Shown: positions 45,816-55,786, counted from the first letter of the stretch. The stretch: 64,000 bases of DNA from Terrimonas pollutisoli (GCF_029360765.1 NZ_JARKNA010000002.1:180803-244802), one strand, 5' to 3'. Numbers and translations are program-made. The notes: generated by a model from the letters alone, not told the origin.

Positions 45816-46145
45816 TCATGATAAGGAACAACTCCATGCCACCCGGTAATTAGCCATCTCATTCCTGGTACAGAAAACAAAAAATCTTGAGCTCACCAGA
45901 ACCCTGAGACATTTTGCCTCATCCAATGAATCAGCCATGTAAAAAATTTCTACCGGACCATTCACTGGTGTTTCTGCTGCGCAACTTTCTATTTCTTTGT
46001 AAGTAGCATTGAAGTCGCCCATTCCGGAAAGCTTGTTGGTGCAATGAGCTTTAGCAGGGAGATTTTGCTGAACAAAGTCTTCGAGCATTCTTTCATGAAA
46101 ACTGGCCTTACTTTTAACGGCTGTTATTTCGGATAACCTTTTCAT
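45816..46145 (-). CDS. Small orphan protein B (109 aa), cysteine-containing paralogue
   Basis: Not recognised. Basic N-terminus (MKRLSEITAVKSKASFHERM), then AHCTNKLSGMGDF, IESCAAETPV, EAKCLRVLV and the C-terminal RFFVFCTRNEMANYRVAWSC ending CSLS; five cysteines in all. The last 23 residues match the neighbouring small protein (R-F-x3-C-x7-Y-x4-S-x-S-L-S). No modification, protease or ABC-transporter genes adjoin, so a peptide natural product is not supported. Cytoplasmic by sequence, since no signal or membrane segment is present. Confidence 0.6.
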   Translation of the reverse strand: MKRLSEITAVKSKASFHERMLEDFVQQNLPAKAHCTNKLSGMGDFNATYKEIESCAAETPVNGPVEIFYMADSLDEAKCLRVLVSSRFFVFCTRNEMANYRVAWSCSLS

Positions 46146-46358
46146 AATTCTAAATTTTTTACCTGCGGTTGAATTTCCTCACTGTTACTAAGCCAAACGG
46201 AATGCCAGAAAAATTTCAGGCAGATAAAATCTTTTAAACTATTCAAAGCCAATATTCATATGAAGCTGCTGTCGGCTATATGACAACAAGCCATAGGGAA
46301 AATTTCCCAACATTTTGTGAAGCTTACAATATTTTGGAACTGAGTAGTGAGGAAAAAG

Positions 46359-47015
46359 TTAGATAGTCCATTCGTCATGGATGATGGCGATCAGCCACGC
46401 CTTATTATTTTCAGTTTGAAAAACGAGCCGCAAGGTTTTCCAGTCCATTCCGTCATATTTAGGATCAAAACCCGGAAAATAGAATTCTGTAAAGTCAGCG
46501 TTGGGATATATCACCTTCAGATTGTTTAATGAATTGCCGCTTGCCAATACTTTATTAACGGCTTGGTGGGGAGCGTTTATAAAATCTGCGTCATACACAA
46601 ACTCATCGAAGTATTTATGGATGCTTAATTTAATCGGTTCACCAGATCCGTCGTGTGATCCCCATACCAATACCTTTTTCTGCTGATTGAATGTTGTCAA
46701 TTGTTGGGGTAACAGGTGTTGCTGATGAATAGTATCAACAAAAGCATAGGGAGAAAAACGAATTCCCAATCCCGGGTGGACATAAGAAGACATTTTAGAA
46801 AGATCTTTTGTTTTAATAGTGGCAAGAATATTTTTTGATAGCTGAAGCAGTAATGAATCGTTTGATGCCAGGGCAGCACTATCTTTTTTTAATTCCGGGT
46901 TAGTTACCAGGGAGTCTTTTATTTGGCCCACAGATTTATCTTCCTGTTTTTTTGAATCCTGCTGATTACATCCAATTAAGAAAATTGTCATTAATAAAAC
47001 CAGGGGATATCTCAT
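46359..47015 (-). CDS. Predicted lipoprotein of unknown function
   Basis: 218 residues from MRYPLVLLMTIFLIGCNQQD (47015), with lipobox FLIGC; the longer frame to 47090 hides this signal. The mature part starts with a charged linker (QQDSKKQEDKSVGQIKD) and continues to GLGIRFSPYAFVDT, KKVLVWGSHDGSGEPIKL, FDEFVYDADFINAP, ADFTEFYFPGFDPKYDGMDW and LRLVFQTENNKAWLIAIIHD. I recall a similar Bacillota/Bacteroidota layout of small SH3- or NTF2-like lipoproteins, but no family is assigned. Outer-membrane anchored, facing the periplasm or outside. Confidence 0.7.
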   Translation of the reverse strand: MRYPLVLLMTIFLIGCNQQDSKKQEDKSVGQIKDSLVTNPELKKDSAALASNDSLLLQLSKNILATIKTKDLSKMSSYVHPGLGIRFSPYAFVDTIHQQHLLPQQLTTFNQQKKVLVWGSHDGSGEPIKLSIHKYFDEFVYDADFINAPHQAVNKVLASGNSLNNLKVIYPNADFTEFYFPGFDPKYDGMDWKTLRLVFQTENNKAWLIAIIHDEWTI

Positions 47016-47195
47016 CCTGCTTTTTATTTTTTTGTGTAAATCCAAATTTATCGTCTTTGCTATTTTCGCAAAGTAACTTCCGGAAGTCATCTGAACGATA
47101 GAAAATCATTCAGGAACCTCAATCTTTCCGTATTTCAGAAAATTAGCTTCATGATTTTTTTTCCTTTATTGCACACTCGTTTGAAATCGGAATCT

Positions 47196-47336
47196 TCACG
47201 GTAGGCGTTCAAACAGCTGAATCTGCCGGTTTTTCTTGAGAAGCTGAAATGTTTTTTGATCATCACTGCCCATTAGCACCGTGTACCCGACGATATCGGT
47301 AAACATAATAGCGGCAAGCGGGCGGAATTGTGACAT
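47196..47336 (-). pseudogene. N-terminal stub of a TPR adenylate cyclase
   Basis: Reads MSQFRPLAAIMFTDIVGYTV, LMGSDDQKTFQLLKKN, then stop after 46 residues. This matches the start of the two intact cyclases downstream (AAIMFTDIVGYTALMGDDEQ in one of them) and then ends, so it is the remnant of another copy. The 523-base gap that holds it (47091-47613) contains no other gene I can see. Confidence 0.85.
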
Positions 47337-47628
47337 AAAACGATTCGGTTGATTAAAGGTATACAAAAGTCAAAGCCTATAAAAGTTACAGACTCTAAAG
47401 GGAAGGCTGGGTAAGTTTTCAAAGAGTCAGTCAATCCAGTTTTAAAAGAACTGGCAAAATATTAAAATTATTTCTTGTCTTTTTCTGGAAAAATAGCTAA
47501 GGAAAAGATCATTTCTTTGAAAAGGTTGCTCTTAAAAATTACCTTTATACAGAAAATATCCCCCTGCCTTTTGTAAATAAATTTTATTTGTGCCCATGAA
47601 TGCATTAAAATAATTGGAGGGCATCAGC

Positions 47629-50091
47629 ATGAAAAAATTATTCTTTTTTTTCCTGCCAGTACTTTTTCTTCTCCCTGTTACAATCTATGCGCAGGAACTA
47701 TCCAATACTTTACCTCTAATATCTGATGTAGAATCTCAACCCCTGCTTGCACAGGCTCTCAGGCTTGATGAAGCTTTATCATTTTTGGGAAGTTCTATAT
47801 CAGCAGAAGACACAAAGCGTTTGAAAGCCTTGCGGAATAAAGCTCCCGGAAAGCAGATAACAAAATTGGTACAGGAAATTCTTGATCCTTATTGCCTCGC
47901 TATGGTGGAAATTAACCCGGAAGCAAGAGTAAAAGTTATAAGAGGCCCTGCGCAGGCAAAATTAATTCAATGGGGCTGGACAAGTTTTTTGGTGAAGGTT
48001 CATAACGAAGCCGGCGTTACAGCAAAACTGGAAGTGGAAAGCCCCAATGCAGCGCCACTTTTTCATGTATCTACTTTTGGGCCCCGTGCCAAATCAGAAA
48101 ATGCACTTACTCCCGGTCAGGTAGCTAATCGTTTTGCAGAAATGGTGCTGTATCGCAATCGTCCGTTACTCCCTGCTCTTTCGGGTTTAAACTTAGAATA
48201 TGTTGTGTTGCAGATTTACAGCAGAGATGCAGGGTCAAGAGAGTTAGAAATTGGTTTCAATGTTGGTCAGGGTTCGCAGGACATTGGCTTTCGGAATACC
48301 ATTCCAATTTTGTTCAGCATCAGTAAAGCAGTGAAAGTAAACTTTCGGGTTAAAGATGAAGATGGTTCCCCGGTCATGGCTTCTTTTATTATCAGCGACG
48401 GAATTGAACATATTTTAGAAGACAGCATAAAATTTGAGCATTTTTTTGATACGACTTCATGGGGCTTTAAACCCACATATCGTTATTATTGGGCAATGGT
48501 AGAAAATGCAATGCCCTGGAGCATGGAAAAAAACCGAAAAGTGCCGGGAAGGCTTAAAGGAATATACCCGCTTCCTTCACGCCGTGTTGCTGCTCATGAT
48601 GAGTATCCTGATTTTTTCTTTCAGCCGCAGGTGTACAGATCAGATGGGGAATATATACATCTTCCTCCGGGGCGATATACGGTAACATTTACCCGCGGCC
48701 CCGAATATATACCGCAATCGAAGCAATTGGTTGTTCCGCAAGATGCAGATTCTTTCGAGGTTTCCTTTCAGCTTAAGCGATGGATCAATATGGCAAAACA
48801 TGGATGGTACAGCGCCGATCATCATGTGCATGCTGCGGGTTGCAGTCATTATGAAAGCCCTTCGGAAGGCGTAAATCCAGCAGATATGTGGCGACAGGTT
48901 TTGGGAGAAGATTTAAAAGTGGCTGCAGTGCTGGCATGGGGCCCGGGCTGGTATCATCAGAAAGAATTTTTCACCGGTGAAGTCAACCGGTTGTCAACAG
49001 AAAAAAATTTAATGCGGTATGATGTGGAAGTATCCGGCTTTCCTTCTCATCATGCCGGTCATCTGGTGTTACTGCGTCTCAGGGAAGATGATTATCCGGG
49101 GACAAAGGATATCGAAGACTGGCCAAGCTGGACATTACCTGTTTTAAATTGGGCAAAAGGACAAGGAGGCATTACCGGCTATGCACATTCCGGCTGGGGA
49201 TTAGAGCCTGTGGAGCCAACCCGTGATTTGCCCAACTATATACAGCCTAAGATGGATGGGATTGGAGCCAATGAATATATTGTTACGATAGCACATCAGG
49301 CAGTTGATTTTTACAGCCTGGGTGATACACCTGCTCCATGGGAACTGAATATGTGGTATCACAGCTTGAATTGTGGTTTCAGAACAAGACTGAGCGGCGA
49401 AACAGATTTTCCCTGCATTTTTGATGAGAGAGTAGGGGTAGCCCGAAGTTATTTTAAGCCGGATGGCAAACTTGATTTTGATGGCTATGTAAATGCCATT
49501 AAAACAGGAAGAAGTTATGTATCAGATGGCTTTTCTCATATCATTGATTTTTCAGTAAATGGAGTGGAGCCGGGTGTGAGCAACAGCGAATTAAATTTTG
49601 CAGTGCCGCAAAATGCGGATATAAAAGCGAGGGTTGCCGCTTATCTTTTGCCTGAACAGGATGAGAGGGGGGCTGACATTGCAAAAATGAAATTAACCGA
49701 ACCACCTTACTGGCATCTGGAACGGGCTAGGCTTGGTACATCAAGAAAGGTTCCGGTTGAACTTATTGTAAACGGAGTTCCGGTTGATACAATTGAAATC
49801 ACTGCTGATGGCCATTTGCAGGATATAAGTTTCAATTACACGATAAAAAAATCCAGTTGGATAGCATTAAGAATTTTTCCAAGTGTGCACACTAATCCTG
49901 TTTTTGTAATCGTAAATAAAAAACCTATTGGATTGAAAAAAAGTGCGCAGTGGTGCCGGCAAGCAGTGGATAAATGCTGGGAACAGAAAGAGAAAAATAT
50001 TCGTCAAACGGAAAAGGCTGCTGCTGAAGCTGCATATAATAAAGCAAGAGAGGTTTATGAAAAGATTATTCACGAAGCTTCTGATAACTGA
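47629..50091 (+). CDS. Exported CehA/McbA-type metallohydrolase (PHP-like)
   Basis: 820 residues from MKKLFFFFLPVLFLLP (second ATG, placing the signal peptide correctly). N-terminal half: helical and beta-sandwich regions with a carbohydrate-binding-like look (GGRY-type PPGRYTVTFTRGPEYIP near residue 350). From about 390 a metal site appears, HGWYSADHHVHAAGC (HxH), followed by GYAHSGWG, LSGETDFPCI and GRSYVSDGF, the order known for CehA/McbA family proteins, which hydrolyse aryl carbamates or related esters in their characterised members. A coiled, Ala/Lys-rich tail ends the protein. Substrate unknown. It lies on the opposite strand between two cyclase stubs. Confidence 0.83.
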   Translation: MKKLFFFFLPVLFLLPVTIYAQELSNTLPLISDVESQPLLAQALRLDEALSFLGSSISAEDTKRLKALRNKAPGKQITKLVQEILDPYCLAMVEINPEARVKVIRGPAQAKLIQWGWTSFLVKVHNEAGVTAKLEVESPNAAPLFHVSTFGPRAKSENALTPGQVANRFAEMVLYRNRPLLPALSGLNLEYVVLQIYSRDAGSRELEIGFNVGQGSQDIGFRNTIPILFSISKAVKVNFRVKDEDGSPVMASFIISDGIEHILEDSIKFEHFFDTTSWGFKPTYRYYWAMVENAMPWSMEKNRKVPGRLKGIYPLPSRRVAAHDEYPDFFFQPQVYRSDGEYIHLPPGRYTVTFTRGPEYIPQSKQLVVPQDADSFEVSFQLKRWINMAKHGWYSADHHVHAAGCSHYESPSEGVNPADMWRQVLGEDLKVAAVLAWGPGWYHQKEFFTGEVNRLSTEKNLMRYDVEVSGFPSHHAGHLVLLRLREDDYPGTKDIEDWPSWTLPVLNWAKGQGGITGYAHSGWGLEPVEPTRDLPNYIQPKMDGIGANEYIVTIAHQAVDFYSLGDTPAPWELNMWYHSLNCGFRTRLSGETDFPCIFDERVGVARSYFKPDGKLDFDGYVNAIKTGRSYVSDGFSHIIDFSVNGVEPGVSNSELNFAVPQNADIKARVAAYLLPEQDERGADIAKMKLTEPPYWHLERARLGTSRKVPVELIVNGVPVDTIEITADGHLQDISFNYTIKKSSWIALRIFPSVHTNPVFVIVNKKPIGLKKSAQWCRQAVDKCWEQKEKNIRQTEKAAAEAAYNKAREVYEKIIHEASDN

Positions 50092-50144
50092 TCCTGCTTG
50101 CAGCCGGTAATTCCTGGTAATGCTATGCAAAGATTTTCTACACA

Positions 50145-50225
50145 AAAAACTCCTTGTTCATTCAACGCTGTGCACCCGACAATGTCAGTGAATATAATGG
50201 CGGTAAACTGACGGAATTGGCTCAT
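50145..50225 (-). pseudogene. Second N-terminal stub of a TPR adenylate cyclase
   Basis: Reads MSQFRQFTAIIFTDIVGCTA then LNEQGVF before the similarity ends; the frame runs on into unrelated codons. It is closest to the intact cyclase starts (LAAIMFTDIVGYTALMGDDE) with a small deletion after TAL. The catalytic half is gone. It sits 50 bases from the intact gene ending at 50277. Confidence 0.75.
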
Positions 50226-50276
50226 TGAGTTTATCGTAAACCTTTTTCTGAAACAGGTAAGATGATTTTGAACTTT

Positions 50277-52094
50277 TCATTGCAATTTACTAAGCAAGGC
50301 CTGAAAGCGGGGGTCATTCCTAAGCGAATCATAATCCGGATCATGTTCGATCCAGTCTTTTTTTCCAAACCCTTTTCCAAAAACCTTTTCTAAAAGGTTT
50401 AGTGCTTTTTCATTATTACCATCTTTAGCAAAAAGACAAGCGGCATTAATTAAAACACCAACATCTTCAGGATATAAATCCAGCGCCTTATTTATCCACT
50501 GCAAGGCTTCCTCTCTCTCGCCGGTCTCAAATAGATTTCCGGCTGTAAGAGAAAGTGCTCTTCTGTCAGTTGGATTGAGTTCCAATTGTTTTTTTGCCCT
50601 ATTTATACCTTCCAGGGTTGCTTCCTGTGCTTTATCATTTCCCAGCATACGCAAACACTGAGCGAGGAGAAGCATACTTTGAAAATCTTCCCGACGTGTT
50701 TCAGAAGCTTTGCGAAAGAATTCGGCTGATTCCTGAATTTGACCACGGGCAAAGCAGGACCTGCCGCAATAATAATATGCATCATAAGAATTTGGATTCA
50801 ATCGTATTGCTTCTTTAAATTCTTGTTCAGCCTCATCATATCTTTTACCAAGGGAGAGAACATATCCACGTGATGAATGACTTTCAGCCAGGTTGGGAGC
50901 TAACAAAAGTGCTTTCCGGCTATTTCTTTCTGCTGCTTCCAGGTCATAGTTATTTGCACCTTCCCATTCATAAAGCCACGAATGTGTGTCGGCAAGACCG
51001 GCATATGCAGGAGCATATCCGCTATCCAATTCTATAGCTTTTTCAAACATTTTTTTTGCTTCATTCAAAGCCAGTTGATGAAAAAGCTGACGGCCTTTAA
51101 GAAAATATTCATAGGCTTCAATAACTGTTTCCGGACGGCGGATGGCTTCTTTTTCTTTATCGGTTAAAACCACCTGTAAAGCAGTCGCTACATTTTCTGC
51201 AATATTTTCCTGGATTGAAAATACATCTTCAAGCACACGGTCATAGCGATCCGACCATATATGAGAACCATCAGAAACCCTCACAAGTTGTGTGGTAATT
51301 CGCAACCGGTTGCCTGCCTTACGTACACTTCCCTCTAAAAGTGTTTTAACAGCAAGGGTCTTTCCGATTTCCCGGACATCAAGATTTTTACCCTTAAATG
51401 AAAAAACCGATGTCCGTGCTATAACCCGCAGATTGTTTAATTGTGCAAGAGAATTAATGATCTCTTCAGAGATCCCATCACAGAAATATTCCTGTTCAGG
51501 GTCATTACTCATGTTTACAAATGGAAGAACAGCGATACTTTTTTCCAATGATTGTTTGGATGGCTCATTCCTTGGCGATATGGCTAATTCGGAAGTGGGG
51601 GTGATAATCACTTCATAAATTTTTATCGGTTCTTTTACGTTCTTCAGCGTTTCTTCTTTTACAAACCTGGTCTGAATATCTTTTTTATTAGAAACATTCT
51701 GGCGTACTGCCTCAGATACAAAAACACTTCCGGAATTTGCAATGGCTTGTATTCGTGAAGCGATATTCACTCCATCTCCAAATACATCTTCATTTTCAAA
51801 AACCACTTCGCCCTGATGTATCCCTATTCGTAATTGGAAATCTTCCGTAGCATTACACTCTTCCTGGATCTTTAAAGCAGCATATACGGCATCAGAAACT
51901 GTATTAAAACTGGCTAAAATGCCATCTCCAAGTTCTTTTATCCAACGGCCTCTGTATTGTTCGATGATTGGTTTTTGTAATGCACGATTTTTATTAAGAA
52001 TTGTAAAAGCTTTTTGTTCATCATCACCCATTAAGGCCGTGTACCCGACAATATCGGTAAACATAATAGCGGCGAGCTGACGGGTCGAAGACAT
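50277..52094 (-). CDS. Adenylate cyclase with TolB-like domain and TPR repeats
   Basis: 605 residues. Class III cyclase at the N-terminus (about 1-165): metal Asp in IMFTDIVGYT and GDGILASF, Lys in WIKELGD, Asp in EDVFGDG and the VNIASRI Asn/Arg, so the residue set is that of an adenylate cyclase (Lys/Asp). Then a FlgO/TolB-like domain (about 185-310, KSIAVLPFVNMSNDPEQEYF) and TPR repeats to the end. No signal peptide, so cytoplasmic. Eight bases follow the second cyclase gene upstream. Domain order cyclase-TolB-TPR is common in Bacteroidota and Alphaproteobacteria; the signal sensed is unknown. Confidence 0.92.
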   Translation of the reverse strand: MSSTRQLAAIMFTDIVGYTALMGDDEQKAFTILNKNRALQKPIIEQYRGRWIKELGDGILASFNTVSDAVYAALKIQEECNATEDFQLRIGIHQGEVVFENEDVFGDGVNIASRIQAIANSGSVFVSEAVRQNVSNKKDIQTRFVKEETLKNVKEPIKIYEVIITPTSELAISPRNEPSKQSLEKSIAVLPFVNMSNDPEQEYFCDGISEEIINSLAQLNNLRVIARTSVFSFKGKNLDVREIGKTLAVKTLLEGSVRKAGNRLRITTQLVRVSDGSHIWSDRYDRVLEDVFSIQENIAENVATALQVVLTDKEKEAIRRPETVIEAYEYFLKGRQLFHQLALNEAKKMFEKAIELDSGYAPAYAGLADTHSWLYEWEGANNYDLEAAERNSRKALLLAPNLAESHSSRGYVLSLGKRYDEAEQEFKEAIRLNPNSYDAYYYCGRSCFARGQIQESAEFFRKASETRREDFQSMLLLAQCLRMLGNDKAQEATLEGINRAKKQLELNPTDRRALSLTAGNLFETGEREEALQWINKALDLYPEDVGVLINAACLFAKDGNNEKALNLLEKVFGKGFGKKDWIEHDPDYDSLRNDPRFQALLSKLQ

Positions 52095-52102
52095 AAAATT
52101 AA

Positions 52103-54067
52103 TTATCCAAACTTATCAATTTCTGCAATAGCTTCCGGTGGCCCGATTTTTCTTACCAGTTCTTTGAATCTCGGTTCTTTCCGTAAAATATCCAGTGTTG
52201 GGTCGCAGCCAATAAAGAGCATCCAACCAACACGTTCTTCATAGGACTTCTCAAGGTAATCAAGCGCCTTTTCTGTTTCAGAAAGGTGTGCATAGCAAAG
52301 TGCAATTCCCATCGGCCACACGAATTCTTTTTGCTCCTGTTGATGTATTTCTGCAAGAAGGTTTCTTGCCTCATCTTGCTGACCCGCACGGGAAAGGCCA
52401 TAAGCCAGCGATATTTTCATAAAAGTCTCTCCATTGGTAAGACGATAGGCCTCCCTGTATGCCGATATAGACTCTTCAGCAAGCCCGAGTTGCGAAGCCA
52501 TCCAGCCAATACAAAACCAATTGCCTGAAGAAGCTGGTTCCAGCTTAGAAAGCAGGCGGGCTTCTTCCAATGCCTTCGCAGATTGATTAGCAAGCATCAG
52601 GATAATAAAGGCGTTTAAACGGATGAGTATTGAGTGTGGATCGAGTTCAATAGCCTGTTCCCTCTCTGCAAACGCCTCAGCAAATCGCCGGCGTATAGCA
52701 AGGTTATATGCCCGATACAGGTGCGCAGTAGCATTGCTTGGATTCAGTTCGATTGCGAGTTTATAGTTATCATCAGCCTCATTCCAATTGAAATAATACC
52801 AGTCGTAAACCTCAGCCTTTGCTGCATAGGCGTCAGAAAGATTCGGATCGATGTCATGTGCTTTCTCTGCAAGCATGAAAGCTTCAGGCAACGCTTCGTG
52901 TGGCCGGATGCCCCAATATCCAACTCCTATATAAAGGCGTGCAACAGCAAGAGCTGCGTATGCGACAGCAAAGCCGGGATCAAGTGAAATTGCTTTATTA
53001 TAATAGTTAATTGCCTGATTGAAATCCGAAGAGGTTGCTTTATGATAGTGCGAACGGCCGAGCATGTAAAAGTTGTATGCTTCCAGGTTTTCAGTTGGTT
53101 TAGTTGCAATCCTTTTGCGTTCATTAGATGTAAGACGGGTCTTTAATCCGGTAGCGACATTCTCAGCAATTTCTGTTTGAATTGCGAATACATCAGTCAA
53201 ATCACGGTCGTATGTTTCAGCCCAAATATGTTCATCATTACCCGCATCGATGAGTTGCACAACAATGCGCAGCCGGCTGCCAGAGCGACGAACACTTCCT
53301 TCGAGTATGTAAACAACTTTTAAATCCGAAGAAATCTCCATCAATGATTTCTTTGTTTGTTTGTATTGCATTATGGAAGTACGGGAAATAACTTTTAAAT
53401 CACGGATTTTTGAAATATGCGCAATAATATCTTCCGTAATGCCATCGCTGAAATATTCTTGTTCCGGGTCGCTGCTCATATTGACAAAGGGGAGTACGGC
53501 AATGCTTTTGCAGGAAATCTTTTTTTGTTCAGGATCACTGTTTGAAGGATATACGAGTGGGGGCCGGGAGGTTTTAATAAGTATTTCATAAACTCTTACC
53601 GGTTCTTTTACATTCTTCAGGGTTTCCTGTTTTACAAACCGGGCAGATATGTCCTGTTTATTGGAGACATTATTATAGACAGATTCAGAAATATAAATAC
53701 TTCCCGGTTCAGCAACCGCCTGGATCCGTGAGGCAATATTTACACCATCACCAAATACATCATCGTTCTCAAATATTACTTCCCCGAGATGGATCCCTAT
53801 ACGTAATTGAAAATCTTTTGCAGCATTGCAGGCTTCCTGGATTTTTATTGCTGCTGTAACCGCATCGGAAACTGAATTGTAACTTGCCAGTACACCATCA
53901 CCTAATTCTTTTATCCAATGACCATTGAATTGTTCAATGATTGGTTTTTGTAATTCCCTGTTCTTTTTGAGTACGTCAAAAGCCTTTTCCTCATCCTCAC
54001 CCATTAATGCAGTGTAACCGGCAATGTCGGTAAACATAATAGCTGCGAGTTGATGAGACTGCGACAT
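52103..54067 (-). CDS. Adenylate cyclase with TolB-like domain and TPR repeats, tandem paralogue
   Basis: From MSQSHQLAAIMFTDIAGYTA (54067) about 654 residues, same architecture as the downstream gene: cyclase (GDGVLASYN, DVFGDGVNIASRI, Lys in WIKELGDG), TolB-like domain (CKSIAVLPFVNMSSDPEQEY) and TPR repeats (about 370-650). The N-terminal 180 residues are nearly the same as in the paralogue, while the TPR halves differ more, suggesting different inputs. It is the upstream member of the pair; no promoter was identified. Confidence 0.92.
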   Translation of the reverse strand: MSQSHQLAAIMFTDIAGYTALMGEDEEKAFDVLKKNRELQKPIIEQFNGHWIKELGDGVLASYNSVSDAVTAAIKIQEACNAAKDFQLRIGIHLGEVIFENDDVFGDGVNIASRIQAVAEPGSIYISESVYNNVSNKQDISARFVKQETLKNVKEPVRVYEILIKTSRPPLVYPSNSDPEQKKISCKSIAVLPFVNMSSDPEQEYFSDGITEDIIAHISKIRDLKVISRTSIMQYKQTKKSLMEISSDLKVVYILEGSVRRSGSRLRIVVQLIDAGNDEHIWAETYDRDLTDVFAIQTEIAENVATGLKTRLTSNERKRIATKPTENLEAYNFYMLGRSHYHKATSSDFNQAINYYNKAISLDPGFAVAYAALAVARLYIGVGYWGIRPHEALPEAFMLAEKAHDIDPNLSDAYAAKAEVYDWYYFNWNEADDNYKLAIELNPSNATAHLYRAYNLAIRRRFAEAFAEREQAIELDPHSILIRLNAFIILMLANQSAKALEEARLLSKLEPASSGNWFCIGWMASQLGLAEESISAYREAYRLTNGETFMKISLAYGLSRAGQQDEARNLLAEIHQQEQKEFVWPMGIALCYAHLSETEKALDYLEKSYEERVGWMLFIGCDPTLDILRKEPRFKELVRKIGPPEAIAEIDKFG

Positions 54068-54099
54068 ACAGGCAAATTTGCATCTTAAAGGTATCAACT

Positions 54100-55728
54100 T
54101 TAAATAAACTCAAACCTGTCTCCATCAAACAGCCCTTTGTCACTCAATTTCAAATGCGGTATTACCAGCAATGCCATAAATGATAACGTCATAAAGGGAG
54201 AAGCTAAAGTAGAACCTGCGTCTTTTGCAGCTTTATCGATCATTGAGTATTGTTGCGCTACATGATAGCCATCTTCATTGCTCATAAGCCCGGCCACAGG
54301 TAAAGGAACGATAAGTTCTGAATTATCTTTAACACAACTGACGCCACCCTGGTGTTCGATGATCATATTGACGGCCTTGCAAATGCTTTCATCATCCACA
54401 CCTACAGCAACAATATTATGGCTATCATGTGCTACAGATGAAGCTAACGCCCCTTCCTTCAAGCCGAAGTTTTTTATAAAGGCTTTGGCAACCGGTGCTT
54501 CATTATAACGGTTGACAACAACCATTTTTAAAATGTCATTTTCAGGGTCACTGATGACGTTGCCGTTATCAATTTTAGGAGTAAAGAAAACCTTGTTTGT
54601 AATCAACTGGCCATCGAGTGCCTCTATTGCCAAAGGCGATGGTAGCGAGGATGCAGGGATCTCAAAGTCTGACGGTGATTTTTCAGCGCAGGAAAAATTA
54701 TTGATCACATTTGACATTTGACTTTTCACTTTTGACTTCCCTTCTTCCGCTACCAACTCACCATCAATAAATGTTTTAACCACTTCAAAGTTTTCCAGGT
54801 CCTTAACTACTATGAAATCAGCAGCATCACCTTCTCTTAATGTTCCTACATCCAGCCTGTAATGCTGTACAGGATTAATGCAGGCGGCTTTTAGTATTTT
54901 AAAAATATCAATGCCTTTTGCTACCGCTCTTGCACATAGCTGGTTGATATGTCCCAAAACAAGACTATCGGGATGTTTATCATCGCTGCAAAACATCATT
55001 TGGTTCGGATAATCATGTAGCAGGTCGATCAATGCATCAAAATTCTTTGCAGCGCTGCCTTCACGGATGATAATTTTCATTCCGTTCTGCAATTTATCCA
55101 GCGCTTCTTCCCTGGTAAAGCATTCATGATCAGTAGTGATGCCTGCGGCGATATAGTTTTTTGCATCCTCACCTCTTAATCCCGGCGCATGACCATCAAC
55201 CGGCTTTTGTAAATGATGCGCCGCTGCAATTTTTTTCATCACTTCTTCATCTTCATTCAGAACACCGGGAAAATTCATCATCTCACTGAGATATTTTATT
55301 TCCTTTCGTTGCAATAATTTTTCTACATCATTGGCATCAAGAACTGCCCCGGCTGTTTCAAATATAGTGGCCGGTACACAGCTCGGTGCTCCAAAATTGA
55401 ATTTGAAAGGAACCGTCTTCCCGTTTTCTATCATAAACTCGACGCCCTCCATACCACAAACATTAGCTATTTCATGCGGATCGCTGACGGTGGCTACAGT
55501 ACCATGTACAACAGCTAATCTTGCAAATTCTGACGGAACCAGCATAGAGCTTTCAATGTGAACATGGCTGTCGATGAAACCGGGGAGAATGAAGTTGCCG
55601 GGTGCAGGTTGCTGGTTGCCGGCATTTTGAATTGAAATAATCTTTCCGTTTTCGACGATAATTTCCGCCGGATAAATTTTTTGCTGGTGAATGTCAACAA
55701 GATTACCAGTTATAGAAAAAGACGACAT
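54100..55728 (-). CDS. ade: Adenine deaminase
   Basis: Converts adenine to hypoxanthine and ammonia. I use [19 protein letters not shown] at 55728, the normal start; a frame to 55794 reads back into a palindromic repeat (VPLGDLGVS). The amidohydrolase core has [13 protein letters not shown] (HxH), [20 protein letters not shown] and [10 protein letters not shown]; the C-terminal Ade domain has [16 protein letters not shown]. About 542 residues, near normal. A stretch encoding [14 protein letters not shown] is built from repeat-like DNA at 54710-54738, so this loop may be altered relative to relatives. Confidence 0.92.
   Translation of the reverse strand: MSSFSITGNLVDIHQQKIYPAEIIVENGKIISIQNAGNQQPAPGNFILPGFIDSHVHIESSMLVPSEFARLAVVHGTVATVSDPHEIANVCGMEGVEFMIENGKTVPFKFNFGAPSCVPATIFETAGAVLDANDVEKLLQRKEIKYLSEMMNFPGVLNEDEEVMKKIAAAHHLQKPVDGHAPGLRGEDAKNYIAAGITTDHECFTREEALDKLQNGMKIIIREGSAAKNFDALIDLLHDYPNQMMFCSDDKHPDSLVLGHINQLCARAVAKGIDIFKILKAACINPVQHYRLDVGTLREGDAADFIVVKDLENFEVVKTFIDGELVAEEGKSKVKSQMSNVINNFSCAEKSPSDFEIPASSLPSPLAIEALDGQLITNKVFFTPKIDNGNVISDPENDILKMVVVNRYNEAPVAKAFIKNFGLKEGALASSVAHDSHNIVAVGVDDESICKAVNMIIEHQGGVSCVKDNSELIVPLPVAGLMSNEDGYHVAQQYSMIDKAAKDAGSTLASPFMTLSFMALLVIPHLKLSDKGLFDGDRFEFI
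54710..54738. repeat. Tandem tttgacatttgactttt-type repeat inside ade
   Basis: Near copies of tttgac(a)ttt in a row (tttgacatttgacttttc, then acttttgactt), the look of a Bacteroidota dispersed repeat I know mainly from intergenic DNA. It lies in frame within the adenine deaminase gene. Confidence 0.5.
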
Positions 55729-55758
55729 AGCTATGTTGTTTGAATAGCTAAGATATGA

Positions 55759-55786
55759 AACCCCTAAATCCCCTAAAGGGACTTGC
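55759..55786. repeat. Palindromic dispersed repeat upstream of ade
   Basis: Contains cccctaaatcccctaaaggg followed by acttg, the same core as in argF' (cccctaaagggg). It lies about 30 bases upstream of the chosen ade start, in the 149-base gap to the desaturase gene, which also has cctccagcggatggagg as a separate palindrome near 55860. Confidence 0.75.

Noticed and set aside
45385..46145. Small cysteine-containing proteins as peptide natural-product precursors
   Set aside because: No modification enzyme, protease or ABC exporter nearby, no leader motif (GG or similar), and only one cysteine in the first protein.
47091..47613. Hidden intact gene in the 0.5-kb gap
   Set aside because: Apart from the 46-codon cyclase stub no frame with protein character was found on either strand.
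50145..50225. Separate small protein gene
   Set aside because: Only the first 27 residues resemble the cyclases and the rest of the frame is antisense to the end of the metallohydrolase gene.
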